Positions 63,972-64,000 of a DNA stretch of 64,000 nucleotides are shown piece after piece. A program made the translations under genes and the position numbers. Each line of letters starts with the position of its first letter. Within the stretch, counting starts at the first letter, position 1. Location of the stretch: NCBI RefSeq assembly GCF_030757795.1, contig NZ_JAUQWH010000022.1, positions 1 through 64,000 of the forward strand, read 5' to 3'. The notes below the pieces were generated by a model. It made no database searches. It had not been told where the DNA came from and saw only the letters and a list, made by a program, of their open reading frames with translations. The stretch comes from Actinoplanes oryzae (GTDB taxonomy: Bacteria; Actinomycetota; Actinomycetes; Mycobacteriales; Micromonosporaceae).

Positions 63972-64000
63972 TTGATCCGTGCACGCACGAGATCGATGCC

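Overview
The window is chromosomal DNA of a high-GC actinobacterium. Almost every codon ends in G or C, many genes start with GTG, and overlapping ATGA/GTGA stop-start junctions are common. Many genes lack a Shine-Dalgarno sequence and instead have a TAnnnT -10 element 6-7 nt before the start codon, as expected for leaderless mRNAs. Mycothiol-dependent formaldehyde detoxification, a CysO/CysM/Mec cysteine pathway and a possible BldD-type site all fit actinobacteria. The repeat-rich spacers and overall gene style suggest Micromonosporaceae (Actinoplanes-like), but that family assignment is inference. No transposase, integrase, rRNA or CRISPR array was seen.

Layout. 0-5 kb: an SRPBCC protein, a Prim-Pol with a repeat-built tail, a Beta-family protein and a divergent SF1 helicase with a large Gly-rich insert. 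5.5-6.4 kb: bluB under a cobalamin riboswitch. 6.8-11.3 kb: an unknown gene, then a GntR/NCS1 permease/racemase/SDR catabolic cluster. 11.4-17.4 kb: a 1408-residue helicase-nuclease, an internally deleted cupin gene and a degenerate Mrr-like protein. 17.8-22.9 kb: a PAS/degenerate GGDEF/EAL protein, a beheaded ArsR remnant coupled to an MFS exporter, a cupin and a MarR regulator. 22.9-26.8 kb: a TPM-domain membrane protein and the mycothiol formaldehyde module. 26.8-34.8 kb: a GH63 hydrolase, a LigD-like phosphoesterase with a degenerate ligase domain, an AraC regulator, an FAD monooxygenase, ctaD with a strong terminator, and an MFS protein.

34.8-47.7 kb is a conserved actinobacterial neighbourhood. 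Its order (pncA-pncB, a large LuxR regulator, clpS, DUF2017, an AKR, mec, cysO, cysM, a membrane protein, an MBL phosphodiesterase-like gene, a glycosyltransferase, rph, rdgB) parallels M. tuberculosis Rv1330c-Rv1341 with insertions and losses. It contains two of the most interesting observations: a CysO sulfur carrier with a 13-residue extension after its Gly-Gly, and a 27-codon ORF coupled to the end of mec.

48-64 kb holds an unknown gene, a His-rich methyltransferase divergent from an XRE-cupin regulator, and a tightly coupled histidine-utilisation operon (rpiR-hutU-M20 amidohydrolase-hutF-hutI-hutH). It continues with a GH20 lipoprotein, a MOSC protein, an expansin-like protein, a GNAT, a Phd/VapC toxin-antitoxin pair and tRNA-Leu(UAG). 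Across the window, short tandem-repeat arrays lie just after stop codons at six or more places and also expand in frame inside two DNA-processing genes.
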